DNA from: Enteractinococcus helveticum
Lineage (GTDB): Bacteria; Actinomycetota; Actinomycetes; Actinomycetales; Micrococcaceae
Assembly (NCBI RefSeq): GCF_020742345.1
Contig: NZ_DYXC01000019.1
Coordinates: forward strand, 1-9,884
DNA length: 9,884 bases
Direction: 5' to 3'
In this document: positions 1 to 6,663 of the stretch, piece by piece
How positions within the stretch are numbered: position 1 is the stretch's first letter
Layout of the letters: each line of letters opens with the position of its first letter
Program-made: the position numbers and the translations under genes
The notes under the pieces: model-generated
Seen by the model: the letters and a program-made list of their open reading frames with translations, nothing else
What the model was told of the DNA's origin: nothing
Database searches by the model: none

Positions 1-797
1 CCATCCTGGCCGGGGCAGCCTTTGGCTTATCCGGTTCGCTGTTCCAAACAGTCACGCGCAACCCACTGGGCAGTCCCGATGTTCTCGGGCTGGCCGCCGG
101 CGCCGGTGCAGGTGTTGCGGTGGTCTCACTGTTTGCTACCGGACTGCCAGCACCCATCGGTGCACTGGCAGGCGCCGGTGTGGCCATCGGCCTGGTTGCC
201 ATCGCCACCGGTAGTGGCTTCTCCTCGACCTCGCGGGTCATTATTGCTGGCATCGCTGTGGCCGCTATGGCCACCGCCGTCACACAATTTGTGGTGACCG
301 CGACGCTACGTGACGAAGCCGGCCGTCTCGCCGCCTACCTAGTTGGCAGTCTCAATGCTCGCGACCTTGGTCACGCCGGGCTCATCGGCATGGCACTGCT
401 GGTCGCGCTACCACTGCTCATCGCACTGAATCCGCGGCTACAGCTGATGGAACTGGGCGACGAGCTGGCCACCTCGCTGGGTGGTAACGCCACGACGACG
501 CGCACCTGGGCCATCGTGGTTTCGCTGATGTTGGCAGCCATGGCGGTGGCGGTCGCCGGGCCCATTGCGTTCATCGCGCTGATGAGCCCCCACGCCGCGC
601 GTATGCTCGCCCGAAGTTCCGGCCCAAATCTGCTTGCGAGCGCATTGATCGGGGCCGTGCTGATGGTGCTTGCTGATCTTAGCGTCCAACAGGTGCCCGT
701 GCTGGATGGTTTACCGGTCGGTATTATCACCGCGGGGTTTGGTGGCGTCTTCCTGGGCTATTTATTGCTTCGTGAATTCCGGAAAGGACAAGCCTGA
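1..797 (+). CDS. FecCD-family iron-siderophore ABC transporter permease (5' end missing)
   Basis: This is the membrane permease of an importer for ferric siderophores, haem or cobalamin. The reading frame is already open at the left edge, with its first full codon at position 3, so the N-terminus lies outside the window. Early visible residues include SGSLFQ, TRNPLGSPDVLG and AAGAGAG, the family's Q-x-x-x-RNPLA-x-P-x-x-LG-x-x-x-GA signature. Further on are LGDELATSLGG, GPIAFIALMSPHAAR (the cytoplasmic coupling region) and LPVGIITAGFGG near the C-terminus, all in family order. Several hydrophobic segments are clear, such as the stretch ending in MAVAVAGPIAF. About 264 residues are present of the usual 330-350. 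An internal ATG at 120 opens the same frame but falls after conserved residues, so it is not the true start. The ATPase gene begins one base after the stop. The substrate is not visible; a ferric siderophore is the commonest for this family. Confidence 0.93.
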   Translation, partial: ILAGAAFGLSGSLFQTVTRNPLGSPDVLGLAAGAGAGVAVVSLFATGLPAPIGALAGAGVAIGLVAIATGSGFSSTSRVIIAGIAVAAMATAVTQFVVTATLRDEAGRLAAYLVGSLNARDLGHAGLIGMALLVALPLLIALNPRLQLMELGDELATSLGGNATTTRTWAIVVSLMLAAMAVAVAGPIAFIALMSPHAARMLARSSGPNLLASALIGAVLMVLADLSVQQVPVLDGLPVGIITAGFGGVFLGYLLLREFRKGQA

Positions 798-798
798 T

Positions 799-1581
799 AT
801 GACACCCAATTCCTTGGCCGCAACCGGCCTGACGGTGGGCTACGGTGAAACCCCGGTGCTCCAAGACCTGGACTTTTGTGTCCCACAGGGCCGCTTCACC
901 GCGATTATTGGTCCTAATGGCTGCGGCAAATCAACCCTGGTGAAATCCCTGGCACGAGTGTTGGCAACACCGCCTGGCATGGTCACACTCGATGGCAAAA
1001 AACTCCAGGCATATCGTCCACGCCATCTGGCTCAACGGGTAGCGCTGCTGCCCCAACACCCCACCGTGCCCGACGGCGTGACCGTGCGCAGCCTAGTTGC
1101 CCGAGGCCGCTACCCGTACCACGGGCCGCTGCGGCAATGGTCCCCGAATGATACCCCGGCAATTGAGCAGGCACTGGACGATACCGGGCTGAGCGCCTTT
1201 GCGGATATCCCGGTTGCCGCATTATCGGGTGGCCAACGCCAACGCGCCTGGCTGGCGATGGTACTGGCCCAACAAACCGACTACGTGCTCTTGGATGAGC
1301 CAACCTCATTTCTGGATATCGCTCACCAAATTGAGGTGTTGCGGTTATGTCGCCGCATCACCAACCAGGGTCGCACCGTGGTGGCCGTCCTACACGACCT
1401 GAACCAAGCGGCACGCTATGCTGATGATCTGGTGGTCATGCGTGACGGCGTGATTGTCGCACACGGTCAATCAGACACAACACTGACCACCGAGTTGGTC
1501 TCGGAGGTCTTTGGCCTGGATTCAATGATCGGGGTGGACCCGTGCTCCGGCACTCCGATGGTGGTTCCGGTTGCCGAATAG
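799..1581 (+). CDS. FepC/FecE-like ABC transporter ATP-binding protein
   Basis: This is the ATPase that powers the preceding FecCD permease. It is 260 residues long, typical for the family. It has Walker A GPNGCGKST (residues 38-46), the Q-loop LPQHPTVP (84-91) followed by VRSLVARGRYPYHG (96-109), which is characteristic of siderophore/B12 importers, the signature LSGGQRQRAW (142-151), Walker B VLLDEPTSFLDI (163-174) and the switch histidine in VLHDLNQAARYAD (His199). The ATG at 799 is chosen because GGAAAGGA lies about 10 bases upstream and homologous sequence begins directly after it. The same frame is open back to an ATG at 670, but that part only overlaps the permease gene. The stop of the permease and this start are one base apart (TGA-T-ATG), which suggests translational coupling. 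The gene ends facing the 3' end of the qsuB-like gene. Confidence 0.95.
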   Translation: MTPNSLAATGLTVGYGETPVLQDLDFCVPQGRFTAIIGPNGCGKSTLVKSLARVLATPPGMVTLDGKKLQAYRPRHLAQRVALLPQHPTVPDGVTVRSLVARGRYPYHGPLRQWSPNDTPAIEQALDDTGLSAFADIPVAALSGGQRQRAWLAMVLAQQTDYVLLDEPTSFLDIAHQIEVLRLCRRITNQGRTVVAVLHDLNQAARYADDLVVMRDGVIVAHGQSDTTLTTELVSEVFGLDSMIGVDPCSGTPMVVPVAE

Positions 1582-1605
1582 CAGGAAGAAACTCCTGCAG
1601 GGAGT
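1581..1605. terminator. Possible shared terminator between convergent genes
   Basis: The 25-bp gap between two convergent genes holds two alternative short stems. GCAGGA (1581-1586) pairs with TCCTGC (1593-1598) over a 6-nt loop, and ACTCC (1591-1595) pairs with GGAGT (1601-1605) over a 5-nt loop. The stems are mutually exclusive and neither is followed by a T-run on either strand. A bidirectional terminator is plausible from position but weak from sequence. Confidence 0.3.
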
Positions 1606-1606
1606 G

Positions 1607-3439
1607 CTACGACCGGCGGTGTTGTTCATGGTGATCTTGAGCAGCTAAACGCACCGCAGCATTGCCTGGACCATAGTCCTGATAGTCACCAATGCGTTGG
1701 ACCAGTTCAATGAATAACCCACCGATGGTTTCGGAGTACAGGTGCAAGAACTCCCCGTCGGCGTTGCGATCGTACAAAATACCCAGTGACTGCCAGTGTT
1801 GCAGGGTGTCGTGATCAATCCCAAACCGGGCGTGTAAATCAGCATAGTAATTGCTGGCGATGGGTAACACTAGTAAACCGGCGTCAATGGCTTGTTGAGC
1901 GCGGGTCTGCAGATCATCCACGGCCAAGGCAATATGACCGGGATAGCGCACCGGTTCTCCGGCACGGTTGGTATACGTTGGCGGGACCTGGTTGAAAACC
2001 CAGCGGACCCCGGCCTGAGGCGACTGTAAAACCTGTGAGTGGACAAGCCCACGCGGTGACGCGACATCCTGGCCGGGGAGTGGTTCCAGACGCAGTAAAG
2101 CTCTGGTAAATAGTACTGAGGCCCCGAAATGGTCGCGAGCTTCTGGCACGTTGAGGTGGTCCAACCGCACGGAACCAGCGGAGTCTGCCGGGCTCGCTGG
2201 GTCCAGCCCGAATTCCTCCGGCCAGGCGGCAGCGTCGTCGTCGATAAAGAAAACCTGCATGCCGCTGGGACCAACCACCCCATCAAGTCGGGCTTCATCG
2301 GTGGTCACTGGACGCGAGACCCGGGTGGCTCCCAGGGCCTCTGCACGCGCCAGGGCTTCGGCACTGTTGGTGACTTGCACAGCAACCGAGGCGATATAGG
2401 TGCCATCGCCGCGGTTGGCAGACAGTACGACTTTGACATCTCCGCACACAAACAGTTGGGCAGTTTTTCTGCGGTGCTGACCAACGAAGGTGAATCCCAA
2501 GGATCCCAGGAGCGCACCGCAGTGATCTGGTGCATCGGTACTGATTTCAATGTGATCGATGACCTCAATGGGCTCGACCTTGGGCATGGGGGTCAGCAGT
2601 GCACGGCACGGGTGGTCTTTGGCGATCAGTCCGCGGCCACCTTGTTGGACCCAGCGTAATGACCGTAGTCCATCGACGGCGGTGATATTCGGGTTGGTTT
2701 CGCGGAACACGTCGTTGAAGATCTCCAACGACAAGGGGCCTTGGTATCCGGCTTGGGCAAGATAGGCCATGAATTCGAACATGGCAAAACTGCCCTCGCC
2801 GGGGAAGACCCGGTGGTGGCGCGACCAGGGCAGGATATCCATGCCAAGCTCTGGGGCATCGGCCAGTTGTACGAAGAATATTTTCTCGCCCGGGATCTGC
2901 AGTATCCGGGAAGGATCATCGTTTTTGGACAGGATGTGAAATGAGTCAAGACACACCCCGAGGTTGGGGTGATTCGCGGCTTGGACCAGTTGCCAACTAT
3001 GCCAATACGTGTTGACATATGTGCCCCATGCTAGGGCCTCGTAGGCAATGCGCATGTTATAGCGGGCGGCAAGTTCTGCGGCACGGCGCAGCTGATCGGC
3101 GACCACGGCGTCGTCGTCGATGGTGGCTGTGGCCACGTTGGAGGGCACCAGGATCGTATCCATGCCGAGTTCTTGCATGAGCACGAATTTGGCTTCCAAC
3201 CGGTGCAGATTGTCCTGGAAGAGTTCCTCGGTGACGCCTTCCAAATCGCGGAAGGGCTGGTAGAGGTCCAGGGTGAGATCCAGGCGATCGGCCAGTGCTT
3301 TGATTTCGGCCGGTGAGGAAGGGGAGACGACGAGGTCTTGTTCAAAGATCTCGATGCCGTCGAAACCTGCTCGAGCACAAGCCTGCATTTTTTCTTCAAG
3401 GGTGCCGGCCAGGCACACCGTGGCAATGGAGGTTTTCAT
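1607..3439 (-). CDS. qsuB: 3-Dehydroshikimate dehydratase with C-terminal HPPD-like domain (QsuB-like)
   Basis: This enzyme converts 3-dehydroshikimate to protocatechuate, the committed step of quinate/shikimate catabolism. The 610-residue length and two-domain plan match QsuB/QuiC-type enzymes. Residues 1 to about 270 form a sugar-phosphate-isomerase/AP-endonuclease-2 TIM barrel. Glu134 (IAYEALAWG), Asp165 (VCLDSFH), Gln191 (FFVQLAD) and Glu239 (SLEIFND) fall at the divalent-metal ligand positions known in this family. Residues of about 290-590 form a vicinal-oxygen-chelate, 4-hydroxyphenylpyruvate-dioxygenase-like domain. His428 (LDHLNV), His502 (GHIALAVDD) and Glu578 (FIELVQR) would make a 2-His-1-Glu metal site. 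The start is supported by AAGGAG (3445-3450 on the minus strand) five bases before the ATG. That ATG overlaps the upstream stop as ATGA. It is the last gene of the minus-strand operon, and the dehydrogenase before it supplies its substrate. The activity of the C-terminal domain is not established. Confidence 0.93.
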   Translation of the reverse strand: MKTSIATVCLAGTLEEKMQACARAGFDGIEIFEQDLVVSPSSPAEIKALADRLDLTLDLYQPFRDLEGVTEELFQDNLHRLEAKFVLMQELGMDTILVPSNVATATIDDDAVVADQLRRAAELAARYNMRIAYEALAWGTYVNTYWHSWQLVQAANHPNLGVCLDSFHILSKNDDPSRILQIPGEKIFFVQLADAPELGMDILPWSRHHRVFPGEGSFAMFEFMAYLAQAGYQGPLSLEIFNDVFRETNPNITAVDGLRSLRWVQQGGRGLIAKDHPCRALLTPMPKVEPIEVIDHIEISTDAPDHCGALLGSLGFTFVGQHRRKTAQLFVCGDVKVVLSANRGDGTYIASVAVQVTNSAEALARAEALGATRVSRPVTTDEARLDGVVGPSGMQVFFIDDDAAAWPEEFGLDPASPADSAGSVRLDHLNVPEARDHFGASVLFTRALLRLEPLPGQDVASPRGLVHSQVLQSPQAGVRWVFNQVPPTYTNRAGEPVRYPGHIALAVDDLQTRAQQAIDAGLLVLPIASNYYADLHARFGIDHDTLQHWQSLGILYDRNADGEFLHLYSETIGGLFIELVQRIGDYQDYGPGNAAVRLAAQDHHEQHRRS

Positions 3440-4332
3440 ATGTTCTCCTTGACTTGGAGCTGTTCTCGCTCTACGAGTTCATTGAGGTGAGCGTACATAC
3501 GGTTGCGGTCGGGCACAATGCCGGTCACCAATTGGAACGTATCGGCAGCTTGACCAACCGCCATCGCTTTGCCGGGCATCACCGCGCACCCCAGCGCGCT
3601 TGCCTGGTCGATGAGTTCAGTTACCGCGGGTCGATAGACGATATCGGCAACCCACATCTGGGAGTGCAGCAGGCTGACATCCACCGGCAGTCCGGGGTGT
3701 GAAAACATGCCGATTGGGCTGGCATTGACCAATCCGGTGGCCTGCGGGACCCACCGGGGGCTATCGAGTGGTGAACCGGTACGAATCTCGACTGCAGAAT
3801 CTGCCGGCTGGGCATGTTGGACTTGTTCGGCAAGTGCTTGGGCTCGCTGAGGCTGCGGGTCAATGATGGATAGACGCTGTGTGCCGGCACCTATCAGCGC
3901 ATCGGCCACCGCTGAGCCGGCGCCACCGGCACCCAGCAGGACGACGTCGGCGAGATTTGCATCGGGTAGTTCCAGTGCAAGGGCCGAGGCGAAGCCGGAG
4001 CGGTCGGTGTTGTAGCCGATGAGCTTGCCGTCCTCAATGAGCACGGTATTGCAGGCGCCCAACCGTTTGGCTGCCGGATCGATATCGTCGAGATATTCCA
4101 GCACGAGTTGTTTGCACGGGTGGGTGACATTGAACGCGTTGAAGCCCAAGTTGATGCCAGCCGATAGCAGGTCACCGATCGCCGTGGCGGGCAGTTGGAG
4201 CTCCAAGAGGTCAATGGGCCGGTAGACGAATCGTAGATTCTGTGCGGTGGCCTCGCGTTCGTGCATTGGTGGGGTCAGTGATGGCCGGACGCCTTCACCG
4301 ATCAGTCCCATGAGATAACTAGTTGTGTTCAT
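3436..4332 (-). CDS. qsuD: Quinate/shikimate dehydrogenase (QsuD-like, AroE family)
   Basis: This protein oxidises shikimate to 3-dehydroshikimate and/or quinate to 3-dehydroquinate. Its 298 residues have the AroE fold order. The substrate-side motif RPSLTPPMH (16-24) has Ser18 and Thr20, NVTHPCK (68-74) has the catalytic-type Lys74, and Asn95 and Asp110 sit in ACNTV and YNTDRSGF. The dinucleotide loop is GAGGAG (134-139), and NASPIGM follows in the second half. The second beta strand of the nucleotide fold ends in IIDPQ with Asp158. Family members selective for NADP carry an NRT-type basic loop here, while an Asp points to NAD, as in catabolic C. glutamicum QsuD. The SLTP form of the first motif also resembles QsuD more than biosynthetic AroE. 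The start ATG overlaps the transporter stop by one base (TAATG) and has AGGA five bases upstream. A housekeeping AroE cannot be wholly excluded, but the operon argues against it. Confidence 0.88.
   Translation of the reverse strand: MNTTSYLMGLIGEGVRPSLTPPMHEREATAQNLRFVYRPIDLLELQLPATAIGDLLSAGINLGFNAFNVTHPCKQLVLEYLDDIDPAAKRLGACNTVLIEDGKLIGYNTDRSGFASALALELPDANLADVVLLGAGGAGSAVADALIGAGTQRLSIIDPQPQRAQALAEQVQHAQPADSAVEIRTGSPLDSPRWVPQATGLVNASPIGMFSHPGLPVDVSLLHSQMWVADIVYRPAVTELIDQASALGCAVMPGKAMAVGQAADTFQLVTGIVPDRNRMYAHLNELVEREQLQVKENI
3445..3450 (-). promoter_or_regulatory. Ribosome binding site of qsuB-like gene inside qsuD
   Basis: AAGGAG on the minus strand, five bases before the ATG of the qsuB-like gene. 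It lies inside the last codons of the upstream dehydrogenase gene. Together with the 4-base ATGA overlap (3436-3439) it fixes the start and points to translation coupled to the upstream gene. Confidence 0.75.
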
Positions 4333-5705
4333 TATTGTCCTGCTAACGTGGTACGTTCCTTCTCGGTGGTGTGCATGTCATCAATCTCGTCCAGAGACGC
4401 GGTGTAGGTTTCTTTGGCGGTCATTGCCGTCAGCGCGACAATCACACAGACCACGGTGGCAAATACGGCCGGTGGGAACCAGTTGGTCTGCTGATCACCG
4501 GCCAGCAGGGTCGCAACCACCGGGACCAGGCCACCGGATAGGGCGAATCCAAGTTGGGTGCCCAAGGCCAGGCCGGTAGCGCGCACTCGGGTGGGGAATT
4601 GCTCGGCATAGAAGGATGGCCAGATCGCGTTGGCGGCAGAGTACATGGCACCGGATAGCACAACGCCACAGATAAAGAGTGCGACCATGTTGCCTTGAGC
4701 AATGAAATAGAGGTACGGGTAGACAAAGATCGCAGAACCTAGGGCTCCGAAGATGAAGACTTTCTTGCGTCCGACCCGGTCTGCCAGGTGTCCGGCAATC
4801 GGAATGGCCACGAGAGCCAAGAGGTTTGCTAACACGGGAACCCATAACATTGTGGAACGATCTAAACCGTGACCGTTGGTGGCAAAGGAAATTGCCCACA
4901 CGGTGATGTAAATGTTGATGGTGTTGATCAAAGCGCACACGGTGACACGAAGGACGGCGCGCCAGTGGAATCGAAGGGTCTGCGTCAACGGGGTCAGTGC
5001 GACAGTCTCGCGGCGTCGGGCTTCAAATGACGGCGGTTCTTCCAGGTGCCGACGGATTAACCAGGCGACGATAACAACGATTGCTGAGATCCAAAATGGG
5101 ACGCGCCAGCCCCATGAGTAGAGTTGTTCGTCATTGAGCAAAGCGGTTAGTGGAATGAAAATACCGGTGGCCAACAGGGTGCCAGCTTGGGTGCCGTGGA
5201 GTGTCCAGGAGGAGGTGAGGGCACGACGGTTATCATCTGCGTGTTCGAGTGACACCGAGATTGCTGAAGCTTGTTCCCCGGATGCCGACAGACCTTGAAT
5301 TATGCGACAAAGGACTAGTAGGGCGGGTGCTAGAAAACCGACATCTTCGTAGGTGGGTAAGAACCCGATTGCGAATGTCGCGCCACCCATGAGGAATAGT
5401 GTCAGCATCAAAACGAAACGGCGACCCATCCGGTCTGCGAGGGGCCCCATGATCATAGCGCCAAAGGGTCGGACAATATAGGCGACTCCTACGGTGCCCA
5501 TCGCGAGTAAGACGGCAATTCCCGGTGAGGTGTCTTCGGGGAAAAACAACGTATTGAGTACCAATGCAGCGGCAGTGCCGTATACCGCGAAATCATAGTA
5601 TTCCAGGGCTGAGCCAATCCAGCTAGCCAACGCGGCGCGTTTCGGCGTGCGTTCTGGCAGCTGACCTTGGGCAACTGCTTGGACCTTAGCTGCCGTAGCA
5701 GACAT
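4332..5705 (-). CDS. MHS-family MFS proton symporter, likely shikimate/quinate uptake
   Basis: This is a 12-helix cytoplasmic-membrane importer of the metabolite:H+ symporter (ShiA/KgtP/ProP-like) branch of the major facilitator superfamily. Its 457 residues are typical. MHS hallmarks are SWIGSALEYYDFAVYG at the start of helix 1 (28-43), VRPFGAMIMGPLADRMGRR (motif A ending at residue 96), RIIQGLSASGEQASA (134-148), WGWRVPFWISA (198-208), and a second GHLADRVGRKK loop in the C-terminal half. The substrate is inferred from its place as first gene of an operon with quinate/shikimate dehydrogenase and dehydroshikimate dehydratase. ShiA-type transporters carry shikimate, while C. glutamicum uses QsuA for the same job. 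The ATG at 5705 is preceded by GGGTGA four to five bases away. Its stop overlaps the next ATG, so the two are probably coupled. Related acids such as protocatechuate could also be substrates. Confidence 0.88.
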   Translation of the reverse strand: MSATAAKVQAVAQGQLPERTPKRAALASWIGSALEYYDFAVYGTAAALVLNTLFFPEDTSPGIAVLLAMGTVGVAYIVRPFGAMIMGPLADRMGRRFVLMLTLFLMGGATFAIGFLPTYEDVGFLAPALLVLCRIIQGLSASGEQASAISVSLEHADDNRRALTSSWTLHGTQAGTLLATGIFIPLTALLNDEQLYSWGWRVPFWISAIVVIVAWLIRRHLEEPPSFEARRRETVALTPLTQTLRFHWRAVLRVTVCALINTINIYITVWAISFATNGHGLDRSTMLWVPVLANLLALVAIPIAGHLADRVGRKKVFIFGALGSAIFVYPYLYFIAQGNMVALFICGVVLSGAMYSAANAIWPSFYAEQFPTRVRATGLALGTQLGFALSGGLVPVVATLLAGDQQTNWFPPAVFATVVCVIVALTAMTAKETYTASLDEIDDMHTTEKERTTLAGQ

Positions 5706-5730
5706 AAGATCACCCGACCTTCACATCGTA

Positions 5731-5747
5731 TTGCCATTATATGGCAA
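5731..5747. promoter_or_regulatory. Perfect palindrome, candidate IclR-type operator
   Basis: TTGCCAT-TAT-ATGGCAA has two perfect 7-base arms around a 3-base centre. The length and symmetry suit a dimeric IclR-family regulator, whose known operators are commonly short palindromes of about this size. It lies in the divergent intergenic region next to an IclR gene and covers the -10 box of the minus-strand operon. Ten bases of it (TGCCATTATA) recur at 6640-6649. That the IclR protein made here binds it is inferred. Confidence 0.6.
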
Positions 5748-5764
5748 TTGTTGTTGAATGTTGA
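5736..5764 (-). promoter_or_regulatory. Predicted promoter of the transporter-qsuD-qsuB operon
   Basis: Read on the minus strand, a perfect TATAAT -10 box (5736-5741) lies 17 bases from TCAACA (5759-5764), a 4/6 match to the -35 consensus. Transcription would begin near 5728, leaving a leader of a little over 20 bases before the ATG at 5705. The -10 box is embedded in the palindrome at 5731-5747, so any protein bound there would block polymerase. Confidence 0.6.
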
Positions 5765-5796
5765 TAACTCGTTAAGGATGAGCCACCGCACACCAG

Positions 5797-5818
5797 CGTG
5801 TCAAGCGACACGTACGTG
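5797..5818. repeat. Second palindromic cluster in the divergent promoter region
   Basis: CGTGTC (5797-5802), AAGC, GACACG (5807-5812) forms a perfect 6-bp inverted repeat. It overlaps the perfect 10-base palindrome CACGTACGTG (5809-5818). It lies about 50 bases upstream of the iclR start, where an autoregulatory site could be. No clear -10 or -35 pair for iclR could be assigned around it. It may be a protein-binding site for the plus-strand promoter, or chance. Confidence 0.35.
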
Positions 5819-5865
5819 GCCGCTGAATTACTGTTGGCGCAGTTGCCATGGAAGAAGGAGCAGCG

Positions 5866-6633
5866 ATGAGTTCAGGAAGTTCGACCCTTGTGAAGGGACT
5901 TGATCTATTGCGCCTGATGGGCCGGTATCCCTCAGGCGCGCCCGCTGCGGTCATCGCAAAAGACTCTGAACTGCCGTTTTCTACCGCCTACCGGCTGCTG
6001 AATTCCCTGGTCGCGAGTGGTTTTGCAGAATTTGATGCTGACACCAAGCAGTATCGGCCCGGACTGGTGATTTTTGAGCTCAGTTCCAAGGTTGCATCAG
6101 CTCGTGGATACGACGGTACGGTTCTTCCGGTGTTGCAACAGTTATCTGCTACAACGAATGAGTCGTGCCTTTTTGCCGTCCGTGACGGGCTGGATACGGT
6201 CACGGTGCATACCGTGGATGGTCCAGAATTTCGTCAGACCACCGACCCGGGTGACCGGCTGCCATTGCACGTGTCGTCGATGGGCAAAGCGATTTTGGCC
6301 GGTCTACCAGAGCACGAGGCGCATGACGTGATTGAACAACTCACCTTGCAACCCCGCACTGAGCGAACGGTCTCAAGTGCAGCTGAATTGCATAACCAAA
6401 TTGCTCAGGGACGCAAGGCCGGCTACGTGTACCAATCCGAAGAAGTGGATCTGGGTATGAATGCAATCGGAGCACCGGTTATTGATCACAATGGCAACGT
6501 CTTAGGGGCCATTGCCATTGCCGCACCATTATTCCGCGCGACCAAAACAGATCTACTACAACACCGCGACGCGCTAGACACCGCTGCCTATCAGCTCGCG
6601 ATCGCCCTAACCACGATCCAACCACGCGGCTAA
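5866..6633 (+). CDS. IclR-family transcriptional regulator
   Basis: This is a DNA-binding regulator, probably of the divergent uptake and dehydration operon and of the aroQ gene behind it. From the ATG at 5866 the protein has 255 residues, the usual IclR length. The N-terminus LVKGLDLLRLMGRYPSG (8-24) and the helix-turn-helix with recognition segment PFSTAYRLLNSLVASGF (37-53) are typical. A short wing, DADTKQYRPG, follows. The C-terminal effector domain shows HVSSMGKAILAGLPE and the end motif DLGMNAIGAPVIDHNGNVLGAIAIAAP. The ATG at 5848 is in frame but has no ribosome binding site. GAAGGAG just after it ends five bases before 5866, so 5866 is preferred. IclR proteins often control aromatic-acid pathways (PcaU, PobR, PcaR). 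Shikimate, dehydroshikimate or protocatechuate are reasonable effectors but are not shown by sequence. It is divergent from the transporter and 30 bases ahead of aroQ. Confidence 0.92.
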   Translation: MSSGSSTLVKGLDLLRLMGRYPSGAPAAVIAKDSELPFSTAYRLLNSLVASGFAEFDADTKQYRPGLVIFELSSKVASARGYDGTVLPVLQQLSATTNESCLFAVRDGLDTVTVHTVDGPEFRQTTDPGDRLPLHVSSMGKAILAGLPEHEAHDVIEQLTLQPRTERTVSSAAELHNQIAQGRKAGYVYQSEEVDLGMNAIGAPVIDHNGNVLGAIAIAAPLFRATKTDLLQHRDALDTAAYQLAIALTTIQPRG

Positions 6634-6639
6634 TGCAGC

Positions 6640-6649
6640 TGCCATTATA
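6640..6649. promoter_or_regulatory. Half-operator-like copy before aroQ
   Basis: TGCCATTATA is identical to positions 5732-5741 of the palindrome in the divergent promoter. It lies in the 30-base gap between the iclR stop and the aroQ start. The right arm is not conserved. It could be a weaker site for the same regulator, giving aroQ its own control. Confidence 0.35.
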
Positions 6650-6663
6650 CGATGAGGAATACT

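Noticed and set aside
120..797. Permease starting at the ATG at 120
   Set aside because: Conserved FecCD residues are encoded upstream in the same frame to the window edge, so the gene is simply cut by the boundary.
670..798. Longer N-terminus for the ATPase from the ATG at 670
   Set aside because: The extension lies wholly inside the permease gene, has no ABC-protein similarity, and a good ribosome binding site precedes the ATG at 799.
2129..2659. 176-residue plus-strand frame opposite the qsuB-like gene
   Set aside because: It lies fully antisense to a well supported gene, has no recognisable domain or ribosome binding site, and fits chance openness in GC-rich DNA.
1..3439. Petrobactin-like siderophore biosynthesis locus
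   Set aside because: No siderophore synthetase genes are present, and the HPPD-like fusion plus the uptake and dehydrogenase genes point to catabolism; kept only as a low-interest hypothesis.
5848..5865. ATG at 5848 as the IclR start
   Set aside because: The only good ribosome binding site (GAAGGAG) lies after it and five bases before the ATG at 5866.
6652..6663. ATG at 6652 as the AroQ start
   Set aside because: GAGGA overlaps this codon and serves the ATG at 6664; AroQ proteins start at MKTIYVLNGPN-like sequence.
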